Assembly: GCF_003788635.1 (NCBI RefSeq)
Contig: NZ_AYKH01000002.1
Coordinates: forward strand, 62,001 to 126,000
DNA length: 64,000 nt
DNA from: Salinisphaera orenii subsp. orenii MK-B5
Lineage (GTDB): Bacteria; Pseudomonadota; Gammaproteobacteria; Nevskiales; Salinisphaeraceae
Direction: 5' to 3'
The position numbers and the translations under genes are program-made. Below are positions 54,272-63,441 of this stretch, piece after piece. The notes beneath the pieces are model-generated. The model was not told the DNA's origin. It searched no databases and worked only from the letters and a program-made list of their open reading frames with translations. The stretch's first letter is position 1. The number at the start of each line of letters is the position of its first letter.

Positions 54272-54931
54272 ATGCACGGATTCACGCACTGGCTCCTGAC
54301 TGCGGCCATGATCGCCACCGGTTCGGCCGCGGCAGCCCAGCCTTCGGGCCAGACCATCGCCAACGAGGGCCTCGGCAGCGATGCCGCGCCCTGCACCAGC
54401 TGTCACGGCGCCGACGGCGGCGGCAACCCGGCCGCCGGATTTCCGCGCCTGGCCGGCATCGGCGCACCCTATCTCGCCGACCAGCTCGACGCCTTCGCCA
54501 GCGGCGCGCGCGACAACGCGGTAATGAAGCCGATCGCCCAGGCATTGTCCGACGACCAGCGCCGCGCCGTGGCCGAGTACTACAGCGGGCTGCCCGTGCC
54601 CGAGCAAGACAGCACCGATACGGACGACATACCCGCCGCCGGCGTCGAGCTCGCCGAACACGGGCGCTGGAGCGACGGTCTCCCCGCCTGCGTGCAGTGC
54701 CACGGCCCGGCCGGCGTGGGCGTGGGCGAACGTTTTCCGCCGCTCGCCGGACAGTCCGCGACCTATATCGAGAATCAGCTGCGCGCCTGGCGCAACGGCA
54801 AGCGCCCGGGCGGGCCCATGGGACTGATGGCGGGCGTCGCCGCCAAGCTCGAGGAAGCCGATCTAGCCCCGGTCGCACGCTACTTCGCCGCCCAGTCACC
54901 GACCACCGACGAGGCAGACGATCATGAGTAG
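54272..54931 (+). CDS. Diheme cytochrome c4-type protein (TsdB-like)
   Basis: The 219-residue exported protein has a signal peptide ending SAAAA and two homologous halves with heme motifs CTSCH (41-45) and CVQCH (140-144), each followed by family blocks FPRLAGIGAPYLADQL and FPPLAGQSATYIENQL and Met ligands in VMKPIA and GLMAGV. It is likely the electron carrier for the thiosulfate dehydrogenase encoded next, as in TsdB. An eight-base overlap joins the genes. Confidence 0.86.
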   Translation: MHGFTHWLLTAAMIATGSAAAAQPSGQTIANEGLGSDAAPCTSCHGADGGGNPAAGFPRLAGIGAPYLADQLDAFASGARDNAVMKPIAQALSDDQRRAVAEYYSGLPVPEQDSTDTDDIPAAGVELAEHGRWSDGLPACVQCHGPAGVGVGERFPPLAGQSATYIENQLRAWRNGKRPGGPMGLMAGVAAKLEEADLAPVARYFAAQSPTTDEADDHE

Positions 54932-55973
54932 CCGTATTCCGCTTCTGACCGTCGCCGTGTCGTTCTTCCTGCTCGCCGGCGTTCTCGTCTGGATCGCCAC
55001 TCAGGAACGCGGCCGACCGTCTCCCGAGCCCCGAGCGACGGCGCAGGCAAGCGACGCCCCCGGCACAAGCGACGAACGGCCGGCGGGCAGCGCGCCCGAT
55101 GAGCCGGCCTCGACCACCAGCGCCGGACCGACCGCCGACGACGGTTCGCAGCCCTTCACGCCGCCGCCGCGCGACGCCCTGCCCGACGACGAATTCGGCG
55201 CCATGGTGCGCAAGGGCGAGCAGGTGTTCACCAATACCCAGGAGCACGCCGGGCAATTCGTCGGCAACGACCTGCAGTGCGCCAACTGTCATCTCGACGC
55301 GGGCCGGCTGGCGGATTCGGCGCCGCTCTGGGCAGCCTGGGGCGAATACCCGGCCTTTCGCGGCAAGAACAAGCACGTCAACGACTTCGCCGAGCGCATC
55401 CAGGGCTGCTTTCGCTACAGCATGAACGGCACGCCGCCGCCGCGCGGTCACGACGTCCTGCTCGCGCTGCAGGCCTACAGCTACTGGCTGGCCAGCGGCG
55501 CGCCGGTGGGCGAATCCCTGCCCGGGCGCGGTTATCCCGAGCTCGACGAACCCGAACAGTCGCCGAGCTATGCCCGCGGCCAAGACGTCTTCGAAAGCCA
55601 CTGCGCGCTCTGCCACGGCGACGACGGCCAGGGCCAGCGCGCGGCCGACGGCGAAATCGCCTTCCCGCCGCTGTGGGGGCTGCGCTCCTACAACTGGGGC
55701 GCCGGCATGCACCGCGTGAACACAGCCGCGGCGTTCATCAAGGCCAACATGCCGCTCGGGGCGACCACGCTGAGCGATCAGCAGGCCTGGGACGTCGCAC
55801 GGTTCATCAACAGCCACGAACGGCCGCAGGATCCACGCTTCACCGGATCGGTCGAGGAGACCGCGGAACGCTTCCACGGCCAGTACTCGACCTACGGCCA
55901 GACCGTCGACGGCCGTCGGCTCGGCGCGAACGCGCCGCCCGCTGGAACCGCGCCCGCGTCGCCCTCACCGTAG
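54924..55973 (+). CDS. tsdA: Thiosulfate dehydrogenase (diheme cytochrome c)
   Basis: The 349-residue membrane-anchored periplasmic protein has an N-terminal helix (about 5-25), a Pro/Ala/Ser-rich linker (about 30-80), a first heme motif CANCH (119-123), and a second CALCH (227-231). The Cys162 in NDFAERIQGCFRYSMNG matches the unusual Cys heme ligand of TsdA, which oxidises two thiosulfates to tetrathionate. The family is usually shorter; the extra N-terminal linker is a difference. It follows the c4 gene and precedes a DUF442 protein. Confidence 0.88.
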   Translation: MSSRIPLLTVAVSFFLLAGVLVWIATQERGRPSPEPRATAQASDAPGTSDERPAGSAPDEPASTTSAGPTADDGSQPFTPPPRDALPDDEFGAMVRKGEQVFTNTQEHAGQFVGNDLQCANCHLDAGRLADSAPLWAAWGEYPAFRGKNKHVNDFAERIQGCFRYSMNGTPPPRGHDVLLALQAYSYWLASGAPVGESLPGRGYPELDEPEQSPSYARGQDVFESHCALCHGDDGQGQRAADGEIAFPPLWGLRSYNWGAGMHRVNTAAAFIKANMPLGATTLSDQQAWDVARFINSHERPQDPRFTGSVEETAERFHGQYSTYGQTVDGRRLGANAPPAGTAPASPSP

Positions 55974-56010
55974 GGGTCAGCACAGCCATCACCTCGAACA
56001 GGAAACCGAC

Positions 56011-56460
56011 ATGGCCGACTACACATCGGATCTCGCCAACGCCCGCAAACTCGACGGCGACATCGTCGCCGCCGGCCAGCCGACGGCGGCACAGCTCGAC
56101 GCCGCCCGCCGCGAGGGCGTACACACGGTCGTGAACCTGCGCCCCGCGGGCGAGTTCGACGCATTCGACGAAGCCGCGCACGTGCGCGACGCCGGCATGA
56201 CCTACGTGCACATCCCCGTGGCCGGGCCCGACGACATCAACGACGCCAGCGCACGCCGGCTCGACGAAGCGCTGGGGGCCGAGGGCGGCGTGCCCGCGCT
56301 CGTGCACTGCGCGAGCAGCAACCGCGTCGGCGCGCTGCTGGCCTATCGCGCCCGCCATATCCAGGGCCGCAGCGCCGACGAAGCCATGGAGATCGGCCGC
56401 GCCGCCGGCCTGAATCCGAAATCGCCGCTGCTGGAGGCCACCCGCGCCAAGCTCGGCTGA
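56011..56460 (+). CDS. DUF442/TIGR01244-type phosphatase-like protein
   Basis: The 149-residue protein has a tyrosine-phosphatase-like fold with P-loop HCASSNRVG (Cys100, Arg105), as in the N-terminal domain of Blh-type persulfide hydrolases. The family is linked to sulfide/thiol detoxification rather than classic protein phosphatases. It is 37 bases downstream of tsdA and probably co-transcribed. No signal peptide is apparent. Confidence 0.83.
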   Translation: MADYTSDLANARKLDGDIVAAGQPTAAQLDAARREGVHTVVNLRPAGEFDAFDEAAHVRDAGMTYVHIPVAGPDDINDASARRLDEALGAEGGVPALVHCASSNRVGALLAYRARHIQGRSADEAMEIGRAAGLNPKSPLLEATRAKLG

Positions 56461-56551
56461 ATCGGGCGATACGTGGCGCAGGCGCCCATGGTGATGACGC
56501 CCGACTGAAACGCCGCCCGGCGTACGGCCGCAGGCGCGAGGCGCCGAGAGC

Positions 56552-57895
56552 TCAGCTTTGCGTCGCGCCGGCGCCCGGCAGCGAGAGCATCGCGACAAGT
56601 CCGCTCGCGGCGCGCGGCTCGAAGGCCAGCTCGCCGTCGAAACGCGCGGCGATGGCGGCGACGATCGTCAGGCCCAGGCCACTGCCCGCGCCGCTGGCCG
56701 CGCCCTGACCGCCCCCGACCGCGCCGCGCCAGAAACGCCGGGTGAGGGCGTCGGTGCTGCGATCCGCCGGCCAGTCGCCGCGATCGCGCACGGTGAACAC
56801 GACCTGCGCGCCAGCCGTGTCGATATCGAGGGTCACCGGCTCGCCGGCCGGCGCATGCCGCAGGGCGTTCTCCAGCAGGTTGCGCAACGCCGCACTCGCC
56901 AGCGCCGGCGGCGCGGCGATCACGGCTCCGGGCGCGCGGTCGTCGACCTGCACGCGGTCGGCCGCGGACAGATCGGCCAGCGCCGCCGCCGCGATCCCCT
57001 GACCCGAGGCGGGTTCGGCATCGGCGAACACGGCATCGCCGGATTCCACCCGGGCCAGCAGCAGCAGTTGCTCGAGCGTGCGCTGCAGCCGGGCGATACC
57101 AGCCTCGGCGTCGGCGATCGCGGCCGCGCCGCGGGCCGGGCCCAGCCGGGACGCGAGCTGGACATGCGTCTTGATCGCGGTCAGGGGCGTGCGCAGTTCG
57201 TGGGCGGCATCGCTGGTGAAGCGCTGTTCGCGTGCGAGCGCTTCGCCGGTACGCACGAGCAGCCGGTTGAGCGTATCGATCGCCGGGCGCAGCTCGCTGG
57301 GCGCCCGCGCGATCTCGATCGGGGTGAGCGTGTCGGGCGCGCGCTGAGAGAGTTCGCTGCGCAGTCGGTCCAGCGGCGCCAGTCCGCGCCGGATACCGAA
57401 CCAGAGCACGACGAGACTGCCCAGCAGCGCGACCACGAACGGCACGACCGCGACGACGATCACGTTGCGCTGCAGGGTCACACGTTCGGACAGCCGGTCG
57501 GCGGTGGTGATGTGCAGCCCGTTCTGCACATAGGTGAACAGCCGCCAGGATTCACCGTCGATGACGCGATCGGCAAAGCCGGGCGCCGGGGCTTCGAGAC
57601 CGCCCTCGAATTCGCCGTGGGTCCGCAACAGCACCTGGCCGCGCGGCGAGCTGATCTGGCAGGCGACGCCGGTACTCGCGGGAATCGACAGCACCGGGCT
57701 GCCCGCCTGGTCCCAGGCATTCTCCGGCAGTTGCGCGACCAGCCCCGCCACCATGCGCGCCGACGCCGCCAGACGCTGGTCGAGCGTATCGCGCATCTGC
57801 TGACGCAGATCGCTGTAGAGCCAGGCCGCGGCCAGCAGCCACAGCAGTGCGAACGACAGCCCGAGGGTGAGCAACAGGCGCGCGCGCAGACTCAT
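56552..57895 (-). CDS. EnvZ/QseC-type sensor histidine kinase
   Basis: The 447-residue kinase has membrane helices near 7-28 and 155-178, a periplasmic domain between, HAMP, a HisKA domain with His in SDAAHELRTPLTAIKTH (about 233) and an HATPase domain (LLENALRHA, GAGSGLGLTIV). Its start overlaps the regulator stop (ATGA). The pair lies divergent to the Dsb operon and shares its promoter region. The signal is unknown. Confidence 0.87.
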   Translation of the reverse strand: MSLRARLLLTLGLSFALLWLLAAAWLYSDLRQQMRDTLDQRLAASARMVAGLVAQLPENAWDQAGSPVLSIPASTGVACQISSPRGQVLLRTHGEFEGGLEAPAPGFADRVIDGESWRLFTYVQNGLHITTADRLSERVTLQRNVIVVAVVPFVVALLGSLVVLWFGIRRGLAPLDRLRSELSQRAPDTLTPIEIARAPSELRPAIDTLNRLLVRTGEALAREQRFTSDAAHELRTPLTAIKTHVQLASRLGPARGAAAIADAEAGIARLQRTLEQLLLLARVESGDAVFADAEPASGQGIAAAALADLSAADRVQVDDRAPGAVIAAPPALASAALRNLLENALRHAPAGEPVTLDIDTAGAQVVFTVRDRGDWPADRSTDALTRRFWRGAVGGGQGAASGAGSGLGLTIVAAIAARFDGELAFEPRAASGLVAMLSLPGAGATQS

Positions 57896-58578
57896 GCCGG
57901 CCCGCCGCGATCGATATCGGCCGGCTCGCCCAGCCGGTAACCCAGCCCGCGCACGGTGCGGATGAGCCCGGGGCCGAGCTTGCGCCGGAGGTTGTAGATA
58001 TGCACGTTCACCGCGTTGCTCTCGACGTCCGTGTCGAGGCCGTAGAGCGCGTCCTTGAGCTGTTCCAGGCTCAGAATCGCACGACGCGCGTACAGCAGTT
58101 TGGCCAGCAGCGCGAACTCGCGCCGCGTGAGCTCGACCTCGCGGCCGTCGCGCCAGACCTGGCGGCCGGCGGGATCGAAACACACCGGCCCGTGCTCGAT
58201 CAGCGAGGTCGCGCGCCCGGCCGCACGCCGCAGCAGCGCCTGCAGGCGGGCGGTCAGCTCGTCGAGATCGAAAGGCTTGAGCAGATAGTCGTCGGCACCG
58301 GCCTGCAGCCCGGTCACGCGATCGGCCACAGCGTCGCGGGCGGTGAGCACGAGCACCGGCACCGGATTGTCCTGGCGCCGCCATTCGCGCAGCAGCGCCA
58401 GACCGTCGGTATCGGGCAGGCCCAGGTCGAGGACCACGACATCGCTGTCCACGGCGGCCAGCAACAGCCGGGCCTGTTCGGCGTTCGTGGCCCAGTCCAC
58501 GGTGAAGCCGGCCACCTCGAGTCCGCTGCGAATGCCCGAGCCGACCAGCGTGTCGTCTTCGATGAGCAGTACGTGCAT
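57892..58578 (-). CDS. OmpR-family response regulator (QseB/PmrA type)
   Basis: The 228-residue protein has a receiver domain (Asp8/Asp9, phosphoacceptor Asp51 in VVVLDLGLPDTDG, Lys101 in DYLLKPFDLDEL) and a winged-helix domain (ELTRREFALLAKLL, NAVNVHIYNLRRKLG, RGLGYRL). Two 17-base boxes with CTTAAT-like half-sites in the promoter fit a regulator of the PmrA/QseB branch. The ATG at 58578 is chosen because the motif set begins there; a longer in-frame start at 58668 would run over the boxes. Confidence 0.87.
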   Translation of the reverse strand: MHVLLIEDDTLVGSGIRSGLEVAGFTVDWATNAEQARLLLAAVDSDVVVLDLGLPDTDGLALLREWRRQDNPVPVLVLTARDAVADRVTGLQAGADDYLLKPFDLDELTARLQALLRRAAGRATSLIEHGPVCFDPAGRQVWRDGREVELTRREFALLAKLLYARRAILSLEQLKDALYGLDTDVESNAVNVHIYNLRRKLGPGLIRTVRGLGYRLGEPADIDRGGPA

Positions 58579-58620
58579 GATGCGTTCGCGCCAACCAATC
58601 GGCCCAGTATGCCCGGCGCG

Positions 58621-58679
58621 ATTAAGCGGCGATGAAGTCTCGCGCCGCCTGCCGGCCGAGCACTTCATGCTGACTTAAT
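58621..58679. promoter_or_regulatory. Pair of divergent PmrA/QseB-type boxes
   Basis: ATTAAG-N5-ATGAAG at 58621-58637 and its mirror CTTCAT-N5-CTTAAT at 58663-58679 form a symmetric arrangement 59 bases long. Both halves match CTTAAT-N5-CTTAAT-type direct repeats bound by the PmrA/QseB family. One box faces the regulator gene and the other faces the DsbD gene, suggesting autoregulation and control of the Dsb operon. Confidence 0.6.
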
Positions 58680-58729
58680 CGGCCGGCTCGAGTCTCGGCC
58701 CATCGGTTTTACGGCAAGGCCCTTGCCCG

Positions 58730-60601
58730 ATGGGTTCAATGCATCCTCGAGTCGTCATCGCAGCCGCTGCCGTGCTGGCGGTCTGGGCCGGCGCGTTCGC
58801 CCTGCCCGCCGCCGCCCAGAGCGCGGACGAGGATTTTCTCAGCGCGGACCAGGCGTTCTCCGTCGAGGCCGAGGGCGCCGACGACGGCCGCCTCACCGTC
58901 ACCTGGCGCGTCGCACCGGACTATTATCTCTACCGCCATCAGTTCGATGTCCAGGGCGATCCGGCGCCCGTGGCCGACGTCGACATCCCCGCCGGCGAGC
59001 CGATCAGCGACGAGTTCTTCGGCGAATCCGAGGTCTATCACGACGACGTGTCGATCGTCGTCGACCCGGGCGAAGCGCGCCGCCTCGAACTGACCTGGCA
59101 GGGCTGCGCCGAGGCGGGCCTGTGCTACCCGCCCCAGCACACGACGCTGAATCTGGCCGACTACGACCTGGGCGGCGGCGAGGCCGCCCCCGTGGGCTCC
59201 GACGACGAGGGCCGGGCCCCAACCACGCCCGCTGGCGCCGGCGACGCCGTCGCGCTCGGCGAGGATCAGTCGCTGGCCGCGCAGCTGTCCGACAGCAACA
59301 CGGCCTGGGTGCTGCTGGTGTTCTTCGGGCTCGGGCTGCTGCTGGTGTTCACGCCCTGCGTGTTGCCCATGGTGCCGATCCTCACCAGCCTGATCGTGGG
59401 CAGCGGCGCGCGCGGCCGGCGCGGACTGACGCTGTCGCTGGCCTATGTGCTGCCCATGGCCGTGACCTATGCCCTGCTCGGCGTGGCCGCGGCGCTGGCC
59501 GGTGCCAATCTGCAGGCCGCGCTGCAGACGCCCTGGGTGCTGGGTGCGTTCGCGCTCGTGTTCGTGGCACTCGCGCTGGCGATGTTCGGCGTCTACGAAC
59601 TGCAGCTGCCGGCGGCGCTGCGTGACCGGCTCGATCGCGCCAGCAGCGCCCAGCGCGGCGGCAGCCTCGGCGGCGCGGCGGTCATGGGCGGGCTGTCGGC
59701 GCTTTTAGTCGGCCCGTGCATGACTGCGCCGCTGGCTGGCGCGCTGCTGTTCATCGCCGAATCCGGCAACGTGCTCATTGGCGGCAGCGCGCTGTTCGCG
59801 CTCGGCCTGGGCATGGGCGCGCCGCTGGTGCTCGCCGGTAGCCTCGGGGCTCGATTCCTGCCACGCCCGGGGCCGTGGATGAACGGCGTGAAGGCGGTGT
59901 TCGGCTTCGTCCTGCTGGGCATGGCGCTGTGGTTCGTCGCCCGCGTGACGCCCGACCCCTGGATGCTCGGACTGTGGGGCGCGTGGCTGCTCGCCATCGG
60001 CACCACGCTCTATCAGGTCGCGCTGCGCGCCGCCCAAGCGACGCTGCCGTCAGCGATGATCGCGCGCGTGGCCGGCCTGCTGATCGGCCTCTGGGCCGCG
60101 CTGCTGGTGATTGGCGCCGCCGGTGGCGCCAGCGATCCGATGCGGCCGCTGGCCTTTGCCGGCGCGCCCGCGAACACGACCGGCGCGGGCGGCGAAGCCG
60201 GCGCGCAGACACACGACTTCATGACCCGTTTCGAGCCCGTGGCCGATCTCGACGCCCTCGATGCGCAGGTGGCCGAGGCCGGCGCGAACGGCCGCTGGAC
60301 GCTGGTGGATTTCTATGCCGACTGGTGTATCTCCTGCAAGGTGATCGAATCCGAAGTCTTCGGCGACGCCCGCGTGCAGGCGGCACTGGCCGACGTGCAG
60401 CTGCTGCGCCCGGACGTGACCGACAACGACGACGCCGACCGCGCACTGATGGGGCATTACGGCGTCGTCGGTCCGCCCACCCTGCTGCTGATCGGCCCGG
60501 ACGGCGAAGAAGCCCGCAGCGCGCGCATCGTCGGCGAGCTCGACGCCGAGGCCTTTCTCGACCACCTCGAACGCGCACGCGGCGACGCGGAGAATTCCTG
60601 A
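58730..60601 (+). CDS. dsbD: Thiol:disulfide interchange protein DsbD
   Basis: The 623-residue inner-membrane protein passes reducing power from cytoplasmic thioredoxin to periplasmic thiol partners. Three redox Cys pairs are visible: Cys126/Cys132 in the periplasmic alpha domain, Cys210/Cys330 in the membrane domain (FTPCVLPM, VGPCMTAP), and Cys533/Cys536 (DWCISCK) in the C-terminal thioredoxin-like domain. Signal peptide ends near AAAQS. ATG at 58730 or 58739. It is first in a three-gene Dsb operon. Confidence 0.92.
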   Translation: MGSMHPRVVIAAAAVLAVWAGAFALPAAAQSADEDFLSADQAFSVEAEGADDGRLTVTWRVAPDYYLYRHQFDVQGDPAPVADVDIPAGEPISDEFFGESEVYHDDVSIVVDPGEARRLELTWQGCAEAGLCYPPQHTTLNLADYDLGGGEAAPVGSDDEGRAPTTPAGAGDAVALGEDQSLAAQLSDSNTAWVLLVFFGLGLLLVFTPCVLPMVPILTSLIVGSGARGRRGLTLSLAYVLPMAVTYALLGVAAALAGANLQAALQTPWVLGAFALVFVALALAMFGVYELQLPAALRDRLDRASSAQRGGSLGGAAVMGGLSALLVGPCMTAPLAGALLFIAESGNVLIGGSALFALGLGMGAPLVLAGSLGARFLPRPGPWMNGVKAVFGFVLLGMALWFVARVTPDPWMLGLWGAWLLAIGTTLYQVALRAAQATLPSAMIARVAGLLIGLWAALLVIGAAGGASDPMRPLAFAGAPANTTGAGGEAGAQTHDFMTRFEPVADLDALDAQVAEAGANGRWTLVDFYADWCISCKVIESEVFGDARVQAALADVQLLRPDVTDNDDADRALMGHYGVVGPPTLLLIGPDGEEARSARIVGELDAEAFLDHLERARGDAENS

Positions 60602-61422
60602 TGCTGTCCTTCAACCTCGGCCCGCTGGCGATCTCGGTCGCCCATGCCCTGATGCTGTTCGCGCTGGCCACGGCGCTGGTGGCCGGCAAGATCGCCGCGC
60701 GCCGGCGCGACGTGCCCATCACCGACACGCTGTTCAACCTGGCGCTGGCCGGCGCGGTGGCGGCCCGGCTGGTGTTCGTGATCCGCTACTTCGGCGAATA
60801 CCGGCCGGTGCCACTGGGCATTCTCGACATTCGTGACGGCGGTTTCGATGCGATCGGCGGGCTGCTGGGCATGGCCGCCTACGCCAGCTTCGTGGTCTGG
60901 CGCCGCCCGGCGCTGCGCGCGCCGCTGGCCGCCGCGCTGATCGCCGGCGGCCTCGCCTGGGGGCTGACCGGCGGCGCGCTCACCCTGATCGAGCAGCAGG
61001 CGGCAAGCCTGCCCGAGGCGCAACTGCAGACGCTGGACGGCCGCGCCACCGATCTCGCCACGCTGCAGGCCGAAGCCGAGGGCCGGCCGATGGTGGTCAA
61101 TCTCTGGGCGACCTGGTGCCCGCCCTGCCGCGCGGAGATGCCCGTACTCGAGGCCGCCCAGAACGAGCGCGACGACGTGCTGTTCGTGTTCGCCAACCAG
61201 GCCGAGGCGGCGCCCACTATCCAGCGTTTTCTGGACAGCCAGGACCTGCATATCGACCACGTCCTGCGCGACGCCGGCGGGCGCCTGGCCAAACAGGCCG
61301 GTTCCGCCGCGCTGCCCACCACGCTGTTCTATGACGGCGACGGCCGGCTGGTCGACAGCCATCTCGGCCAGCTCTCGCGCGCCTCGCTCGCGGCCGCGCT
61401 GGAACGCTTCGAACGCCCGTGA
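60601..61422 (+). CDS. Membrane-anchored TlpA-like thiol-disulfide protein
   Basis: The 273-residue protein has an N-terminal region of three or four hydrophobic helices (about 5-30, 45-62, 82-100, 110-130), resembling the fold seen before TlpA domains in fusion proteins, then a thioredoxin-like domain with WCPPC (Cys173/Cys176) and VNLWATWCPPCRAEMP. It accepts electrons from DsbD and likely reduces cytochrome apoproteins or other periplasmic Cys. TGATG overlap joins it to dsbD. Confidence 0.85.
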   Translation: MLSFNLGPLAISVAHALMLFALATALVAGKIAARRRDVPITDTLFNLALAGAVAARLVFVIRYFGEYRPVPLGILDIRDGGFDAIGGLLGMAAYASFVVWRRPALRAPLAAALIAGGLAWGLTGGALTLIEQQAASLPEAQLQTLDGRATDLATLQAEAEGRPMVVNLWATWCPPCRAEMPVLEAAQNERDDVLFVFANQAEAAPTIQRFLDSQDLHIDHVLRDAGGRLAKQAGSAALPTTLFYDGDGRLVDSHLGQLSRASLAAALERFERP

Positions 61423-61445
61423 CACCGAGCGCCAAAGGAGAAATC

Positions 61446-62255
61446 ATGACCCGTCTCACCCGCATGCTGCTCGCCGTACCGCTCGCCGCCGTGGTGGCGG
61501 GCGCCTATGTGCTCCTGGCCTGGGCCGGCCCCTCCGACGCTGACAACGACCGCGACGCGGATCGCCCCGCGCCGGTCGCCGCGCTCGCCGACCGCGGCCT
61601 GGAGATCGTCGACCGCTTCGAGGCGCCGGGCGGGCTGACCGGCTACGCCGCCACGTTCCAGGGGCGGCCCATGGCGATCTATCTCACCCCCGACGGCGAG
61701 CACGCGCTGCTGGGCACGCTGGTCGACAGCGACGGCACGGACCTCACCGCCGAGCCGCTCGAGCGCATCGTGTCGGGACCGAAGAACGACGACGCCTGGG
61801 ACCAGCTCGCCGACAGCACGTGGGTACGCGACGGCGACGAAGACGCCGAGCGCATCGTCTACGAACTCACCGATCCCAACTGCCCGTACTGCAACCAGTT
61901 CTGGCAGACCGCGCGGCCCTGGGTCGAAGCCGGCGATGTGCAGATACGCCACGTCATGGTCGGCATCCTGAAGGCCGACAGCGTGCCCAAGGCCGCCACC
62001 ATCGTCGCCGCCGACGATCCGAGCACCGCGCTCGAGCGCCACGAACGCAACTACGCCGACGGCGGCATCACCGCCGCCGACGACATTCCCGAGAGCGCGC
62101 GCGACAAGATCACCGCCAACAACGATCTGATGAGCGCGCTCGGCTACTTTGCCACCCCGACCATTCTCTACCGCGACGCCAATGGCGAGATCGCCGTCAA
62201 GCAGGGCATGCCGCGGGGCGATGAGATCGAACAGATCCTCGGGCCGAAGCCGTGA
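61446..62255 (+). CDS. DsbG/DsbC-type thiol:disulfide interchange protein
   Basis: The 269-residue periplasmic protein has an uncleaved or cleaved N-terminal helix, a dimerisation-like N-terminal part and a thioredoxin-like fold with CPYC (Cys146/Cys149) in YELTDPNCPYCNQFW. The pattern fits DsbG, which reduces sulfenylated or mis-paired Cys with DsbD as electron source. AAAGGAG precedes the ATG at 61446. The 190 bases after it show no gene. Confidence 0.85.
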   Translation: MTRLTRMLLAVPLAAVVAGAYVLLAWAGPSDADNDRDADRPAPVAALADRGLEIVDRFEAPGGLTGYAATFQGRPMAIYLTPDGEHALLGTLVDSDGTDLTAEPLERIVSGPKNDDAWDQLADSTWVRDGDEDAERIVYELTDPNCPYCNQFWQTARPWVEAGDVQIRHVMVGILKADSVPKAATIVAADDPSTALERHERNYADGGITAADDIPESARDKITANNDLMSALGYFATPTILYRDANGEIAVKQGMPRGDEIEQILGPKP

Positions 62256-62445
62256 GCAGCACGCTCTCTCGCACCCGCGTCATGGCTCGGCCACGTAACG
62301 ACTGCAGCATGCGATCGCTGACGTGTCGTATCCGTGCCGTATGCCAGCAAACGCCGAGACCGGCCCGCGGCACAGCCACGACAGCGCGCTGACGTGCCGA
62401 CGATCGACGCACTCCACAACGAGCGCGGCCCGCGCCGGCTGCCGC

Positions 62446-63312
62446 CTAGAAGCGGTTCATCGGAATCTTGAGGTACGACGTGCCGTTGTCTTCCGGCGTG
62501 GGCAGGCGCCCGCCGCGGGTGTTGATCTGCAGCGCGGCGAGCATGAGCGCGGGCAGCGGCAGTTCGGCGTCGCGCTTGTTGCGCAGGGCGACATACCCCG
62601 CTTCGTCCATGTCCTGCAGGTGCGGGTTGCGGGCACGCTGTTCGCCGACCGTGGACTCCCAGCGCGGTTCGCGCCCGTCCGGCATGTAGTCGTGGCCGGT
62701 GAACACGCGGGTGGCGTCCGGCAGTTCGAGAATGCGCTGGATGGAGCGATACAGCGTAGCCGCGTCGCCGCCGGGGAAATCCGCCCGCGCGGTGCCGAAG
62801 TCCGGCTGGAACAGGGTGTCGTGCACGAACGCGGCGTCGCCGATGACATAGGTGATCGAGGCCAGCGTGTGCCCGGGCGAATGCATCACCCGCACGTCGA
62901 GATCACCGACCTTGAAGGTGTCGCCGTCGGCGAACAGACGGTCCCACTGCTGGCCGTCCGTGGCGAAGTCGTCGCCGAAGTTGTAGATGTCCTTCCAGAG
63001 CTTCTGCACGTCGATCACGTGTTCGCCGATACCCCGCGGGGCATCGAGCTGTTCCTGCAGATAGATCGCGGCGGACAGATGATCCGCGTGCGGGTGGGTG
63101 TCCAGGATCCAGTCGACGCTCAGGCCGCGAACACGGACCAGCTCGAGGATGGCGTCGGCGGAGGCCGTGCCGGTGCTTGCGGACTTTTCGTCGTAATCGA
63201 GTACCGGGTCGATGATCGCGCAGCGATCGGTGGCGGTGTCGATGCACACGTACTGGACACTGAAGGTCTTGTGGTCGAAGAAGCCGACGACTTCGGGGGA
63301 TCCGCCCTGCAT
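62446..63312 (-). CDS. Metallo-beta-lactamase-fold persulfide dioxygenase-like protein
   Basis: The 288-residue protein has the glyoxalase II/ETHE1 fold with THPHADH (73-78) and further His residues in MHSPGHT and FTGHDY. Blocks such as QYVCIDTATDRCAIIDPVLDYD match Blh/persulfide dioxygenase proteins that oxidise glutathione persulfide to sulfite. It is divergent from the sulfide:quinone oxidoreductase gene, with a CstR-like site between, so the two should be induced together by sulfide or persulfide. The ATG at 63312 is set by family length. Confidence 0.88.
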   Translation of the reverse strand: MQGGSPEVVGFFDHKTFSVQYVCIDTATDRCAIIDPVLDYDEKSASTGTASADAILELVRVRGLSVDWILDTHPHADHLSAAIYLQEQLDAPRGIGEHVIDVQKLWKDIYNFGDDFATDGQQWDRLFADGDTFKVGDLDVRVMHSPGHTLASITYVIGDAAFVHDTLFQPDFGTARADFPGGDAATLYRSIQRILELPDATRVFTGHDYMPDGREPRWESTVGEQRARNPHLQDMDEAGYVALRNKRDAELPLPALMLAALQINTRGGRLPTPEDNGTSYLKIPMNRF

Positions 63313-63401
63313 GATCTGTCTTCCTGCGGCTGTGAAACGTCGGCCCGGCGCACCGGGCCATTCGAACTTTGAGCTATTTGCAAATAACTGATAGCTTAAT
63401 C

Positions 63402-63419
63402 TATACCCTATGGGGTATA
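63402..63419. promoter_or_regulatory. CsoR/CstR-like operator in the sulfide oxidation promoter
   Basis: TATACCC-TATG-GGGTATA is a perfect seven-base inverted repeat with a four-base spacer, 23 bases upstream of the sulfide:quinone oxidoreductase start and 90 bases from the persulfide dioxygenase start. The same core occurs at 54227-54240. Confidence 0.7.
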
Positions 63420-63441
63420 AGCCGCAAGCAGGAGCCCTCCC

